A DNA stretch of 64,000 nucleotides from Mimachlamys varia (Eukaryota > Mollusca > Bivalvia > Pectinida > Pectinidae), in NCBI GenBank assembly GCA_947623455.1, contig OX392527.1, positions 10,722,001 through 10,786,000 of the forward strand, given 5' to 3'. The notes below the pieces were generated by a model. It was not told the DNA's origin. It was given only the letters and a program-made list of their open reading frames with translations, and searched no databases. Made by a program: the position numbers and the translations under genes. This document shows, one piece after another, positions 25,085 through 38,640 of this stretch. The number at the start of each line of letters is the position of its first letter. Positions within the stretch are counted from its first letter, which is position 1.

Positions 25085-25350
25085 TGGACACGACAGCACG
25101 CGACATTCCCACCCGGTCACTCTGGACACGACAGCACGCGACATTCCCACCCGGTCACTCTGGACACGACAGCACGCGACATTCCCACCCGGTCACTCTG
25201 GACACGACAGCACGCGACATTCCCACCCGGTCACTCTGGGCACGACAGCACGCGACATTCCCACCCGGTCACTCTGGACACGACAGCACGCGACATTCCC
25301 ACCCGGTCACTCTGGGCACGACAGCACGCGACATTCCCACCCGGTCACTA
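25085..25350. repeat. 38-bp minisatellite, 7 copies
   Basis: Very homogeneous unit built of 'gacacgacagcacgcgacat' and 'tcccacccggtcactctg', GC-rich compared with its surroundings. Only ggacac/gggcac variation is visible, which suggests recent amplification. Confidence 0.95.
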
Positions 25351-27285
25351 AATAAAAGTTGGGAATAAGGTAAGTAAAGAAATTAGGACAAAAAGACAAC
25401 AGCACCATACCAGATTTAACCATAGGTGTATTAGGTAATATTCCCCGGTAGACAATAGATAATCCCTGTACTGTATTTGGTATGTTTGTTACAACATTTA
25501 ATTGGAACAACAGGTATTATTGGGCATCGTCTTTAAGATGATCCGTCAATAAGTCTGTAGCCTAAAGGCTGCCATTTAACCACCGTTCAATACCAAATGT
25601 TTTATTGTATGCGTGTCCAGCAATTCAATTGCTTCTACATTGAACGATTGGCGGTGTATCGTTTTGGCTACTAGATATGTCTGTGTATAGGATGTGTTGT
25701 TCATCATACGGACATAAATAGGGAATGGACAATACAGCGCCGTACGTCCTTTTCTTATAGAAAGGTATTCTATACGTGGGTACAGCCGGGTAAATAGATC
25801 TCAACTGAAGCGTCAATCATTGAATATACTTCAATATAAATATAAATGAGGGGACAGGAATCACTGAGCGTGACTTGAATGACAGAAACGGGAAGGAAAA
25901 TGAACAGGTAAGAAGGGGGTGTTTGAGCAGACGACATGAATTAACGAGAATATTGGAGGAAGGAACAGGTATCATCTTCAGTTTATGATCTCCGTTCATA
26001 CCTGTGCTACATACATTTGTGGTAGAGGGGTACTAGCCAGTCGGTATACACACGTGTGTACACAGCACACCTGTACACAATATACACCTGCTTATCGAGA
26101 TCAATCCTTATCTACTAGTCACTCTCACCGGCAGCATGGCTGCCACGACAGACGAGCTATGTCCGACTTCATAGCACAACAACACGGCAAGTATGTAATG
26201 TTGAGGCACATAATGGACTTATCAATGCTATATGACACACGATTACCTGACGAATACTTCAGGTAAAACAGACACATTGTTGCGGATATCGACTTTACCT
26301 ATTTACTGTTCAATATATATGTTATTATATAATGATGGTCATGTATGAAGTTGCATGCTGTTCTGTTTACGATGTGTCATGCATGTATGTTTTTTATCCA
26401 TAGGGTGTGTACCTTAATATTCGCATATACGTACACGATGTGAGACGTACAGGATATATATAGATACGTGTACTGTGTACACTATACCTTGTACGTGTGT
26501 ACACTATAACATGTACGAGTGACGTACCTCTACGTAATATACATGTGACGTATATGTCTTTATTCTGAACGTATGCAATGTACGTGTGCACGTGACATAC
26601 AAAAATGTAGCTCTATTTCTGTAGGTGTGATGCACGTGTATACATAATACGTTTAATTTCTTGACGCCTGGGTTTCAGCACGGAATAAGATTGCTATCTA
26701 AGTCCTTGGTTTCAGCCAAGGTTTAATACCAAAATTTACATAAAGTAATATCGCAAATCTCTAATGACCCCTGAACGTTTGACATTTATACAAATTGAGC
26801 TTTATTAATAACACAAAGCAGATTTCCACTGGATATAATTTACCTTTGTCGTCACACTGATTACCTCCCCTTCCAGCTGTCATCGTGACCAGATATACTG
26901 TAAAGAATACAAGGAGTAATATTGGTGCGGGCTAAATTATTTATCAGTAGAACCACGGAGTCAGAACAACACTTAACAACGGAGCATGTTTATATATCCT
27001 ACTGAACTACACTATCCAACAGTATCATACTTTCCTTCATTTGACCAAGAAGATTAAACGAAAACAATGATTCGGTAAATTCATTATTGGTTCTATATAG
27101 GTTGAATCAAATGTTTATTTGATAATTAAATACTAGTACTCGTGCAGAATTTTTTAAAGCAGGGAACTTCAGCGTAATTTGAGGTGTTTGTACATACAGA
27201 TTATTATTCCCTTCGGCTGTTTCAAATGAGTCACTTCGACACGTGCATAGATGCATTTTTCATGGATAGCATCCCTTCATTTCAG
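25351..27285. other. Upstream region of the C1GALT1-like gene
   Basis: No coding exon recognised. The part 26390-26640 is dense in ACGT, GTAC and ACGTG words. A non-coding first exon or promoter of the C1GALT1-like gene may lie here, because the first coding exon is preceded by a plausible splice acceptor (ttcatttcag ending at 27285). Confidence 0.4.
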
Positions 27286-27374
27286 GATGTCGCTCTGACA
27301 AAGTTTGTTCATTGCTGTGTTGACAGTTGGTGACTTTAACATGCTGGGTCCAACGTGATGCTGACCTGTCCGAC

Positions 27375-27480
27375 ATGCCGACCATGGCTGGGGATAGAGT
27401 TTCCAGACTCTTTATGCTGGTCTGTTGCTGCTTCTGCATTACCACAATATTGATGACGTATAACACTTTTTTCATTGAAG
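27375..27480 (+). CDS. C1GALT1: C1GALT1-like coding exon 1
   Basis: Encodes the N-terminal tail and signal anchor. Ends at donor gaag|gtaagt (27481), phase 1. The exon may extend upstream to 27286 as 5' UTR. Confidence 0.85.
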
Positions 27481-30400
27481 GTAAGTCAGCGTCACCCACA
27501 CATGTGATGTCGTGTACACCATCCATCGCCCGTCGTTTGACAAAATAATCAGTTGGAAATTAAAGAAAATAAGCTAGCACGTTTATTATTAAATGTTAAA
27601 AGTTATGTGACAATGACATATATGTTAACTGTTATGTTTCTGCACTTCTCGGTTGTTATGGTAACTGATCTACACTTTCCAGTAACTGAATGTAATGCAC
27701 ACCAAACGTGACCATTGTTCTAACATTACATCACCTTACTCAGCTCAATGATAAAATATACCATCACTGCAATGATTACATACATCACAATATTGATAAC
27801 ATATTACATCACCTTACTGATAACATATTACAACACCATACTGATAACATTCATCATCACTGCAATGATAACATACATCGCCATACTGATAACACACATC
27901 ACCTTACTGATAACATATTAGATCACCTTACTCAGCTTACTGATAACATACATCACCACTGCAGTTATAACAGATCACCATGGTGATAACATATTACATC
28001 ACCTTACTGATAACACACATCACCTTACTCAGCTTACTGATAACATGCATCATCACTGCAGTCATAACACACCACCATACTGATAACAGATTACATCACC
28101 ATACTGATAACATACATCATCACTGCAATGATAACATACATCACCTTACTGATAACATTTTACATCACCTTACTGATAACATTTTACATCACCTTACTGA
28201 TAACACGCATCTCCTTACTGATAGCATATTACATCACCTTACTGATAGCATATTACATCACCTTACTGATAACATATTACATCACCTTACTGATAACATA
28301 TTACATCACCTTACTGATAGCATATTACATCACTGCAATGATAACACGCATCACTTTACTGATAATATACATCATCAATGCAATGATAACACGCATCACA
28401 TTACTGATAATATATTACATCACCATACTGATAACATACATCATCATTACATTGATAACACATTACATCACCATACTGATAATATTTTACATCACCTTAC
28501 TGATAACATATTACATCACCTAACTGATAACATATTACATCACCTTACTGATAACATGTAATATCTCTACAGTGATAATATATAAAACATTACATCTGTG
28601 ATAACAGTGACAACATTAAAACATTACAATATTACAACAGTTATAAAATATACAATTACAGTGATTACATAAACAATAATTACATAAATTTATGACATTA
28701 CATAAAGTGATAGAATGTTTAACATAACATTGAAAACATATATAACTTTACACCAATAAACCACATATAACATGACAACGGTGGTAATATGACAACAGTG
28801 GTAACATAAAACAATGGTGACACGGCGACAGTGGTAACATGGCAACGGTGGTAACATAACAACAGTGGTAACATGACAACAGTGGTAACATGACATAGTG
28901 GTAACATGACAATAGTGGTAACATGACAACAGTGGTAACAAGACAACGGTGGTAACATGACAACAGTGGTAACATGACAATAGTGGTAACATGACATAGT
29001 GGTAACATGACAACAGTGGTAGCATAAAACAATGGTAACATGACAACAGTAGTAACATGACAACGGTAGTAACATAACAACAGTGGTAACATGACAACAG
29101 TTGTAACATGACAATAGTAGTAACATAATAACAGTGGTAACATACCAACAGTGGTAACATGACAACAGTGGTAACATCACAATAGTGGTAACATGACATA
29201 GTGGTAACATGACAACAGTGGTAACAAGACAACGGTGGTAAAATGACAACAGTGGTAACATGACAACAGTGGTAGCATAAAACAATGGTAACATGACAAC
29301 ATTGGTAACATAAAACAATGGTGACACGGCGACAGTGGTAACATGACAACGGTGGTAACATAACAACAGTGGTAACATGACAACAGTGGTAACATGACAA
29401 CAGTGGTAACATGACAACAGTGGTAACATGACATAGTGGTAACATGACATAGTGGTAACATGACAATAGTGGTAACATGACAACAGTGGTAATAAGACAA
29501 CGGTGGTAAAATGACAAAATTGGTAACATGACAACATTGGTAGCATAAAACAATGGTAACATGACAACAGTGGTAACATGACAACAGTGGTAACATGACA
29601 ACGGTGGTAACATGACAACAGTGGTAACATGCCAATAGTGGTAACATGACAACAGTGGTAACATAACACCAGTGGTAACATGACAACAGTGGTAACATGA
29701 CATAGTGGTAACATAACAATAGTGGTAACATGACATAGTGGTAACATGACAACAGTGGTAACATAACAACAGTGGTAACATAACAACAGTGGTAACATGA
29801 CAATAGTGGTAACATGACAACAGTGGTAACATGACAACAGTGGTAACATGACAACAGTGGTAACATGACATAGTGGTAACATGACAATAGTGGTAACATG
29901 GCAACAGTGGTAACATAAATCAATGGTAACATGGCGACAGTGGTAACATGACAACGGTGGTAACTTGACAACAGTGGTAACATGACAACAGTGGTAACAT
30001 GACAACAGTGGTAACATGACAACAGTGGTAACATGACAATAGTGGTAACATGACAACAGTGGTAACATGACAACAGTGGTAACATGGCAACAGTGGTAGC
30101 ATGACATAGTGGTAACATGACAACAGTGGTAACATAAAACAATGGTGACACGGCGACAGTGGTAACATGGCAACGGTGGTAACATAACAACAGTGGTAAC
30201 ATGACAACAGTGGTAACATGACAACAGTGGTAACATGACAACAGTGGTAACATGACATAGTGGTAACATGACAATAGTGGTAACATGACAACAGTGGTAA
30301 CAAGACAACGGTGGTAACATGACAACAGTGGTAACATGACAATAGTGGTAACATGACATAGTGGTAACATGACAACAGTGGTAGCATAAAACAATGGTAA

Positions 30401-33400
30401 CATGACAACAGTAGTAACATGACAACGGTAGTAACATAACAACAGTGGTAACATGACAACAGTTGTAACATGACAATAGTAGTAACATAATAACAGTGGT
30501 AACATACCAACAGTGGTAACATGACAACAGTGATAACATCACAATAGTGGTAACATGACAACAGTGGTAACAAGACAACGGTGGTAAAATGACAACAGTG
30601 GTAACATGACAACAGTGGTAGCATAAAACAATGGTAACATGACAACATTGGTAACATAAAACAATGGTGACACGGCGACAGTGGTAACATGACAACGGTG
30701 GTAACATAACAACAGTGGTAACATGACAACAGTGGTAACATGACAACAGTGGTAACATGACAACAGTGGTAACATGACATAGTGGTAACATGACATAGTG
30801 GTAACATGACAATAGTGGTAACATGACAACAGTGGTAATAAGACAACGGTGGTAAAATGACAAAATTGGTAACATGACAACATTGGTAGCATAAAACAAT
30901 GGTAACATGACAACAGTGGTAACATGACAACAGTGGTAACATGACAACGGTGGTAACATAACAACAGTGGTAACATGACAACAGTGGTAACATGCCAATA
31001 GTGGTAACATGACAACAGTGGTAACATAACACCAGTGGTAACATGACAACAGTGGTAACATGACATAGTGGTAACATAACAATAGTGGTAACATGACATA
31101 GTGGTAACATGACAACAGTGGTAACATAACAACAGTGGTAACATAACAACAGTGGTAACATGACAATAGTGGTAACATGACAACAGTGGTAACATGACAA
31201 CAGTGGTAACATGACAACAGTGGTAACATGACATAGTGGTAACATGACAATAGTGGTAACATGGCAACAGTGGTAACATAAATCAATGGTAACATGGCGA
31301 CAGTGGTAACATGACAACGGTGGTAACTTGACAACAGTGGTAACATGACAACAGTGGTAACATGACAATAGTGGTAACATGACAACAGTGGTAACATGAC
31401 AACAGTGGTAACATGGCAACAGTGGTAGCATGACATAGTGGTAACATGACAACAGTGGTAACATAAAACAATGGTAACAAGACAACAGTGGTAACATGAC
31501 AACAGTGGTAACATGACAACCTAGGTAATATGACATAGTGGTAACATGACAACAGTGGTAACATAACAACAGTGGTAACATGACAACAGTGGTAACATGA
31601 CAATAGTGGTAACATGACAACAGTGGTAACATGACAACAGTGGTAACATGACAACAGTGGTAACATGACAACAGTGGTAACATGACAACAGTGGTAACAT
31701 GACATAGTGGTAACATGACAATAGTGGTAACATGGCAACAGTGGTAACATGAAAACAGTGGTAACATGAAAACAGTGGTAACATGACAACATAGGTAACA
31801 TGGCAACAGTGGTAATATGACATAGTGGTAACATGACAACAGTGGTAACATGACATAGTGGTAACATGACAACAGTGGTAACATAAAACAATGGTAACAT
31901 GGCAATAGTGGTAACATGACAACAGTGGTAACATGACAACAGTGGTAACATGACAACAGTGGTAACATGACAACAGTGGTAACATGACAACAGTGGTAAC
32001 ATGACAACGGTGGTAATATGACATAGTGGTAACATGACAACAGTGGTAACATGACATAGTGGTAACATGACAACAGTGGTAACATGACAATAGTGGTAAC
32101 ATGACACCAGTGGTAACATAACAACAGTGGTAACATGTCAACGGTGGTAATATGACAACAGTGGTAACATGACAACAGTGATAACATGACAACGGTGGTA
32201 ACATGACAACAGTGGTAAAATGACAACGGTGGTAACATGACAACAGTGGTAAAATGACAACAGTGATAACATGACAACGGTGGTAACATGACAACGGTGG
32301 TAATATAACAACATTGGTAACATAACCAAACATTGACTGTTTACAGGGGATGTTGTAGAAGTTGAAGAAGAAGAGGATCTGTATGAGGACATTCAAAACA
32401 GGAATTTCCGGGATAAGGACCGACCGGTCAACATGGGTTCGCATAGTCATACAGGTAATTAAAATATGAAGAGGATAAGAACCATTTTGTCACAACTATA
32501 CAGTGGCGTTCCTAAGACAAGTGGGCAATAACATTTCATTAAACCACTTGGCAGTGGCATTTCTTAGACATGTGAAAACTATGACAAGTTTAGAGAAAGC
32601 TTAAGTCAGAGACATTATTATACCGGAGAATATATAGTCAAAGAAGGCGAGTGTCATGGCGTCGAGGAAGGTCACTGTCCAATCGTTTAGGGTTGTTACT
32701 TAGGACGGTATGGAAAAGCGAATGTCCAATCTTGTAGAAGGCGTCTAAGAAGGTTGACGACTAATCGTTTAGGAAAGACACTGTCCAATCGTCTTGAAAG
32801 GGCATTGTTCAGGCATCTTGGAAGGTCACCCTTTAGGCGTCAAGTAAATCTGGTGAGGTGTTGGGAATACCAATACCTGGCGTCTAGGAATACCAATGTA
32901 CAGGCGTCTGGGAATACCAATGTCCAGGCGTCTAGGAATACCAATGTCCAGGCGTCTAGGAATACCAATGTCCAGGCGTCTGGGAATACCAATGTCCAGG
33001 CGTCTAGGAATACCAATGTCCAGGCGTCTAGGAATACCAATGTCCATGCGTCTAGGAATACCAATGTCAAATGTCCAGGCGTTTAGGAATACCAATGTAC
33101 AGGCGTCTAGGAATACCAATGTCCAGGCGTCTAGGAATACCAATGTCCAGGCGTCTAGGAATACCAATGTCCAGGCGTCTAGGAATACCAATGTCCAGGC
33201 GTCTAGGAATACCAATGTCAAATGTCCAGGCGTTTAGGAATACCAATGTACAGGCGTCTAGGAATACCAATGTCCAGGCGTCTAGGAATACCAATGTCCA
33301 GGCGTCTAGGAATACCAATGTCCATGCGTCTAGGAATACCAATGTCCAGGCGTCTAGGAATACCAATGTCCAGGCGTCTAGGAATACCAATGTCCAGGCG

Positions 33401-36400
33401 TCTGGGAATACCAATGTACAGGCGTCTAGGAATCCCAATGTCCAGGCGTCTAGGAATACCAATGTCCAGGCGTCTAGGAATACCAATGTCCATGCGTCTA
33501 GGAATACCAATGTCAAATGTCCAGGCGTTTAGGAATACCAATGTCCAGGTGTCTAGGAATACCAATGTACAGGCGTCTAGGAATACCAATGTCCAGGCGA
33601 CTAGGAATACCAATGTCCAGGCGTCTAGGAATACCAATGTCAAATGTCCAGGCGTTTAGGAATACCAATGTACAGGCGTCTAGGAATACCAATGTCCAGG
33701 CGTCTAGGAATACCAATGTCCAGGCGTCTAGGAATACCAATACCCAGGCGTCTAGGAATACCAATGTACAGGCGTCTAGGAATACCAATGTCCAGGCGAC
33801 TAGGAATACCAATGTCCAGGTGTCTAGGAATACCAATGTCCAGGCGTTTAGGAATACCAATGTCCAGGCGTCTAGGAATACCAATGTACAGGCGTCTAGG
33901 AATACCAATGTCCAGGCGTCTAGGAATACCAATGTCCAGGTGTCTAGGAATACCAATGTCCATGCGTCTAGGAATACCAATGTCCAGGCGTCTAGGAATA
34001 CCAATGTCCATGCGTCTAGGAATACCAATGTCCAGGCGTCTAGGAATACCAATGTCCAGGCATCTGGGAATACCAATACCTGGCGTCTAGGAATACCAAT
34101 GTCCAGGCGTCTAGGAATACCAATGTCCAGGCGTCTGGGAATACCAATACCTGGCGTCTAGGAATACCAATGTCCAGGCGTCTAGGAATACCAATACCTG
34201 GCGTCTAGGAATACCAATGTCCATGCGTCTGTGAATACCAATGTCCATGCGTCTAGGAATACCAATACCTGGCGTCTAGGAATACCAATACCTGGCGTCT
34301 AGGAATACCAATGTCCAGGCGTCTAGGAATACCAATGTCCAGGCGTCTAGGAATACCAATGTCCAGGCGTCTAGGAATACCAATACCCAGGCGTCTAGGA
34401 ATACCAATGTCCAGGCGTCTAGGAATACCAATGTCCAGGCGTCTAGGAATACCAATGTCCATGCGTCTAGGAATACCAATGTCCAGGCGTCTAGGAATAC
34501 CAATACCTGGCGTCTAGGAATACCAATACCTGGCGTCTAGGAATACCAATACCCAGGCGTCTAGGAATACCAATGTCAAGGCGTCTAGGAATACCAATGT
34601 CCAGGCGTCTAGGAACACCAATGTCCAGGCGTCTAGGAATACCAATGTCCAGGCGTCTAGGAATACCAATGTCCAGGCGTCTAGGAATACCAATACCCAG
34701 GCGTCTAGGAATACCAATGTCCAGGCGTCTAGGAATACCAATGTCCAGGCGTCTAGGAATACCAATGTCCAGGCGTCTAGGAATACCAATGTCCAGGCGT
34801 CTAGGAATACCAATGTCCAGGCGTCTAGGAATACCAATGTCCAGGCGTCTAGGAATACCAATGTCCAGGCGTCTAGGAATACCAATACCCAGGCGTCTAG
34901 GAATACCAATACCTGGCGTCTAGGAATACCAATACCTGGCGTCTAGGAATACCAATGTCCAGGCGTCTAGGAATACCAATGTCCAGGCGTCTAGGAATAC
35001 CAATGTCCAGGCGTCTAGGAATACCAATACCTGGCGTCTAGGAATACCAATGTTCAGGCGTCTAGGAATACCAATGTCCATGCGTCTAGGAATACCAATG
35101 TCCATGCGTCTAGGAATACCAATGTCCAGGCGTCTAGGAATACCAATGTCCAGGCGTCTAGGAATACCAATGTCCAGGCGTCTAGGAATACCAATGTCCA
35201 TGCGTCTAGGAATACCAATGTCCAGGCGTCTAGGAATACCAATACATGGCGTCTAGGAATACCAATGTCCATGCGTCTAGGAATACCAATGTCCAGGTGT
35301 CTAGGAATACCAATGTCCAGCTGTCTAGGAATACCAATGTCCAGGCGTCTAGGAATACCAATGTCCAGGCGTCTAGGAATACCAATGTCCATGCGTCTAG
35401 GAATACAAATGTGACCAGGGGTCTAACCAGGGGTCTAAGATTGCACTTCATAAGGTCTAACCCGTCTATGGAGGCTAGTGTCCAAGCATCAATACAACTG
35501 TCCGTGCATCAAGAAATATATATATATCTGTCCATGCGTTTGGGAGGTCATTGTGTATGCTTCTTAGTAAACGACCGTACCTTATAATCAGTGTATAAGG
35601 TCAGCGAGCTTGCTCATTACTGACATTGTGTAATGTCGTTTTTACTTCATATTTCTCATTCAAAAGAAATGATATGATGGTATGATTGTGTACTTGCTGA
35701 TAGTGTACTGGTGTGTGGTAAAAGGTGTAAATGAAGACCTATTTTAAGACGAAATGATTTCGTTCTTGTGCATGTTTTATGTTGTTTCGTTGCAGACGAT
35801 GACAGCACCAAGGCAAACGAACTGTACAACAGCGTGCGCGTGCTGTGCTGGGTAATGACGTCACCGTCTAATCTGGACAGAAAAGGCTTGGCTGTTAGAA
35901 CAACTTGGGCAAAACGCTGCAATAAGTACATATTCTTCAGTAGTGTGACGAACGACAGTTTCCCCACTATAGGACTCAATGTGTCCGAAGGTCGTCAGCA
36001 CCTGACAGGTAAAACTGTACAAGCGTTCACTTACTGCTACGAAAACTACGGCCATTCCTTTGACTGGTTCCTCAAGGCGGATGACGATACGTACGTCATT
36101 GTAGAGAACTTGCGGTACTTCTTATCACATCACAACCCCAAGGACTTGGTTTATTTCGGTCACAGATTCAAAGCAATAGTGAAACAGGGATACTTCAGCG
36201 GGGGTGCTGGTTATGTTCTCAGTCAGCAAGCATTAAAGAAATTTGTACAAGTAGGTCTGCGTAATCCGTTGCTGTGCCGTCGTGATGGTGGTGCGGAGGA
36301 CGCAGAGATTGGCAAGTGTATGCAAAGACTAGAGATCAAAGTGGGAGACTCTCTGGACATAAACGGCCGAGAATCGTTCCACCCCTTCACTCCTATCGCC

Positions 36401-38283
36401 CACCTTCAGGGAAACTACCCCGCCTGGTTCTACAATCATACCTTCCACAAAGTACAAAAGGTGAGCATAGAAAACAGTGTAGGTCTTGCATTTCATTTGC
36501 AGTTTTACATTTTGAACACATCGGATTAGGTTCCAAATTGAATGTAGTTTTTTTCCATTCCGGTATAAAGCATAAACTTAGTGAAGTCTGAAAAATGCAC
36601 TTATATACATGTATAGGGATGGCATTGTCATTGTCGCTGGCTTCGTCCCTGGACAAAGGTTTCCATGGAATAATCTGAGTTCAGTTAGACTTATCATTCA
36701 AACTCAAAACAGCATACAGTGCTTTCTTACTGAAAGCCCCAGTTAAAGATCGTTCTTTAAGTGTGAATGTCAATTATCAAGGTCGTTGCTACTATAAATA
36801 GAATCCATGTCCAAGCAAAGGTTTCCGAGATCCATTAGGTCTATCAAACTCGAACTTCATACCGTTCTTCCTTACTGAATGTCCCAGAAGGTCAACTTAA
36901 AGATCAGATCACTGTTGCTATGTTATAATTTAAGTCACGTCAAAACAAAGGTTTCCACAGATAACTTGAGTTGCTGGCTTGGGCCTCTAAGAATCATAAG
37001 GAACCATTGGCTGTCATTACGTCATTCCGTCATAATTTCGTATAAATCTGCTCATTTACTCTTTAAATAACGAATATTAGCATCAAGTTATAATTTGGTA
37101 TGAAGTTGTATAATGAAAAGATGCATGATAGTTGTTTTTGAGAGTGATGGCCACATTTTCACATAATTTGTATGACCTAAATTGGAGAGCTTTTCCTTAC
37201 TACAGAGTATTTCTTTAAGATATGTTTATATAAAATATATTAACCTTAATTCAATTAAAAGATGTATCCGTCTCAAAGTTGTATCTCTACACAGGCGACA
37301 CATCCGCTTGTTTGGAATTCCTGAGATATTTTTTATACCGATGACATCCAGTTGGTTATTAGTTGATATCCTGTAGAACAGAAAGGAGGAGCCTAATGTG
37401 GGGCCCTCTACAGAGCTGAGTTTTCTTTGTCAAACCAAAAACGATTTGATGTCTATGTTGAAGGATGGCTCGATTTTAAAACTGTTTATGCGTAAAATTT
37501 AAAAAAAAAATTTGAGCAGTAGTGTCATTGGTTACGGTTTTAGCATCTTGGGTATTCATCTCCTTGTGATGCCACTGAGTTGATGCCGACTTTAGTGCGT
37601 TTATCATATTATACTGACAAACGTTGAACTGGGTTAAACAATAAATTAAATTAAAGTTTCTGCTAAATTTGGAAAGAAAAACCAAATGAAAGCGAAGTGC
37701 AAATAAAACGAGAATTCGAACTTAAAATCAACTGAAAAGCTTAATAGGAACAAAGGAAATATATTTTACACGGGGAGATTCTGTCAACTCGCATCCGTAC
37801 TCACGACATGTTCTCGTGTTCTGTAACTCGGACTTCGTTCTCATGTTCTGTTTCTTATTCAACAATAAAGCCATAACTTATATTCCGTCAATGATATTAT
37901 AGAAAAAATTCGGGGATTTTTAGCCGTTATAATATCTTGATTGTATGCAAGTTTCAAAAGAAATTGACTTGAGCACAAAATCCGATCTTGAGCATGAGAA
38001 CGGTTTCTGGAAGAGCAGGCCATCGCCACGTAACGCTTTATTTCTGTCATGCCAGGTGTGAGCGGTCCTGTTTGGGAGGTAGTAACTAGCTTGTTTTATG
38101 TGGTAAATTCTCAGTTTTATGTTTCAGGGACTGGGTTGCTGCAGTGATTACAGCGTGTCGTTCCACTATATGAGTCCGGCGGACATGTACCTGATGGACT
38201 ACCTTGTATATCACCTCCGACCCTTCGGTCTCCACCGTATAGACAAGAAAACAACGTACTTTTTACCCGTAGGAAAAAAGTGA
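27375..38283 (+). CDS. C1GALT1: Core 1 beta-1,3-galactosyltransferase (C1GALT1-like), four coding exons
   Basis: Exons 27375-27480, 32347-32454, 35796-36460 and 38128-38283 join in frame (phases 1, 1, 0) to give 344 residues, close to the usual length of about 360. All introns are GT-AG. Order: short cytoplasmic tail, signal-anchor helix at residues about 12-27 ([16 protein letters not shown]), acidic stem ([11 protein letters not shown]), then the glycosyltransferase domain with [24 protein letters not shown], the metal-binding DDD at residues 167-169 ([13 protein letters not shown]), [17 protein letters not shown] and a C-terminal block with [23 protein letters not shown]. The family adds galactose in beta-1,3 linkage to GalNAc-Ser/Thr in the Golgi; vertebrate enzymes depend on the chaperone Cosmc. 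The in-frame ATG at 27384 has a stronger context (accATGg) and would give 341 residues. Out-of-frame upstream ATGs (27287, 27341, 27358) could damp translation. Invertebrates often have several paralogs, so orthology to vertebrate C1GALT1 is not proven. Confidence 0.93.
27730..28560. repeat. 24-bp minisatellite in C1GALT1 intron 1, about 35 copies
   Basis: Unit contains 'atcaccttactgataacata' plus 'ttac', with a second flavour carrying 'atcatcactgcaatg'. Plus-strand open frames here (LLITYYIT or DNILHHLT units) are repeat shadows. Confidence 0.93.
28765..32325. repeat. 17-bp minisatellite in C1GALT1 intron 1, about 210 copies
   Basis: Unit is aacatgacaacagtggt. Frequent variants are aacatgacatagtggt (16), acggtggt, aatagtggt and aacataaaacaatggt. 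Because 17 is not a multiple of three and the minus-strand unit has no stop, all three minus frames stay open for kilobases and produce spurious open frames up to 931 codons. A higher-order duplication of about 1.33-1.36 kb is visible (for example 28816 and 30144; 29044 and 30406; 29915 and 31278). Confidence 0.95.
32347..32454 (+). CDS. C1GALT1: C1GALT1-like coding exon 2 (stem)
   Basis: Acceptor gactgtttacag, donor acag|gtaatt. Encodes the acidic stem region between membrane anchor and catalytic domain. It lies just after the 17-bp array that fills intron 1. Confidence 0.85.
32865..35410. repeat. 24-bp minisatellite in C1GALT1 intron 2, about 105 copies
   Basis: Unit combines 'aggaataccaatgtccagg' with 'cgtct'. 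Variants include 'aatacctgg', 'tgtccatgcg' and an insertion form with 'tgtcaaatgtccagg' that recurs at about 33065, 33215, 33515 and 33642. Since 24 is a multiple of three, open frames on both strands run through it and are not genes. The array lies wholly inside intron 2. Confidence 0.95.
35796..36460 (+). CDS. C1GALT1: C1GALT1-like coding exon 3 (catalytic core)
   Basis: Acceptor tttcgttgcag, donor aaaag|gtgagc. Carries the DDD metal site, the GGAGYVLS segment and the EDAEIGKC block. No stops or frame breaks. Confidence 0.93.
38128..38283 (+). CDS. C1GALT1: C1GALT1-like coding exon 4 (C-terminus)
   Basis: Acceptor ttttatgtttcag, reads [15 protein letters not shown] to a TGA at 38281-38283. 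The Cys pair and the FHYMSP segment are typical of this family's end. Candidate AATAAA signals are at 39441 and about 40219. Confidence 0.9.
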   Translation, partial: GLGCCSDYSVSFHYMSPADMYLMDYLVYHLRPFGLHRIDKKTTYFLPVGKK

Positions 38284-38434
38284 ATAACATATCATGGTTT
38301 ATAAGTACATAACCACTCATACTAAAACATAATGTAACTGCATTCTTTACCATGTTCTTATAATCTTAAATGCGTATTTTCCATGAAAAGTGTTGTCAGC
38401 AGACACGTTCCATGCCATCAACATGCATGTTTCC

Positions 38435-38640
38435 TATGACATGCTATCACGTTTCCGGTGACGTGCTATCGATATCCACGTTTCCGATGACGTGCTTTCC
38501 ATATCCACGTTTTCAGTGACGTGCTTTCCATATCCACGTTTCCGATGACGTGCTTTCCATATCCACGTTTTCAGTGACGTGCTTTCCATATCCACGTTTC
38601 CGGTGACGTACTGTCGATAGATACTGTGACGTGCTGTTAA
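38435..38640. repeat. 29-bp minisatellite, about 6 copies
   Basis: Unit built around 'gacgtgctttccatatccacg' (less one base) with 'tttccgat' or 'ttttcagt'. It begins about 150 bases after the C1GALT1 stop, so probably within the 3' UTR or just after it. Confidence 0.9.

Noticed and set aside
28690..32450. Minus-strand open frames up to 931 codons (Cys/His/Tyr-rich [15 protein letters not shown] units)
   Set aside because: They are the 17-bp intronic array read in all three minus frames; no start context, domain or splice logic, and they lie inside a C1GALT1 intron.
32754..35587. Open frames on both strands with [16 protein letters not shown] and TLVFLDAW units
   Set aside because: Products of the 24-bp intron 2 array.
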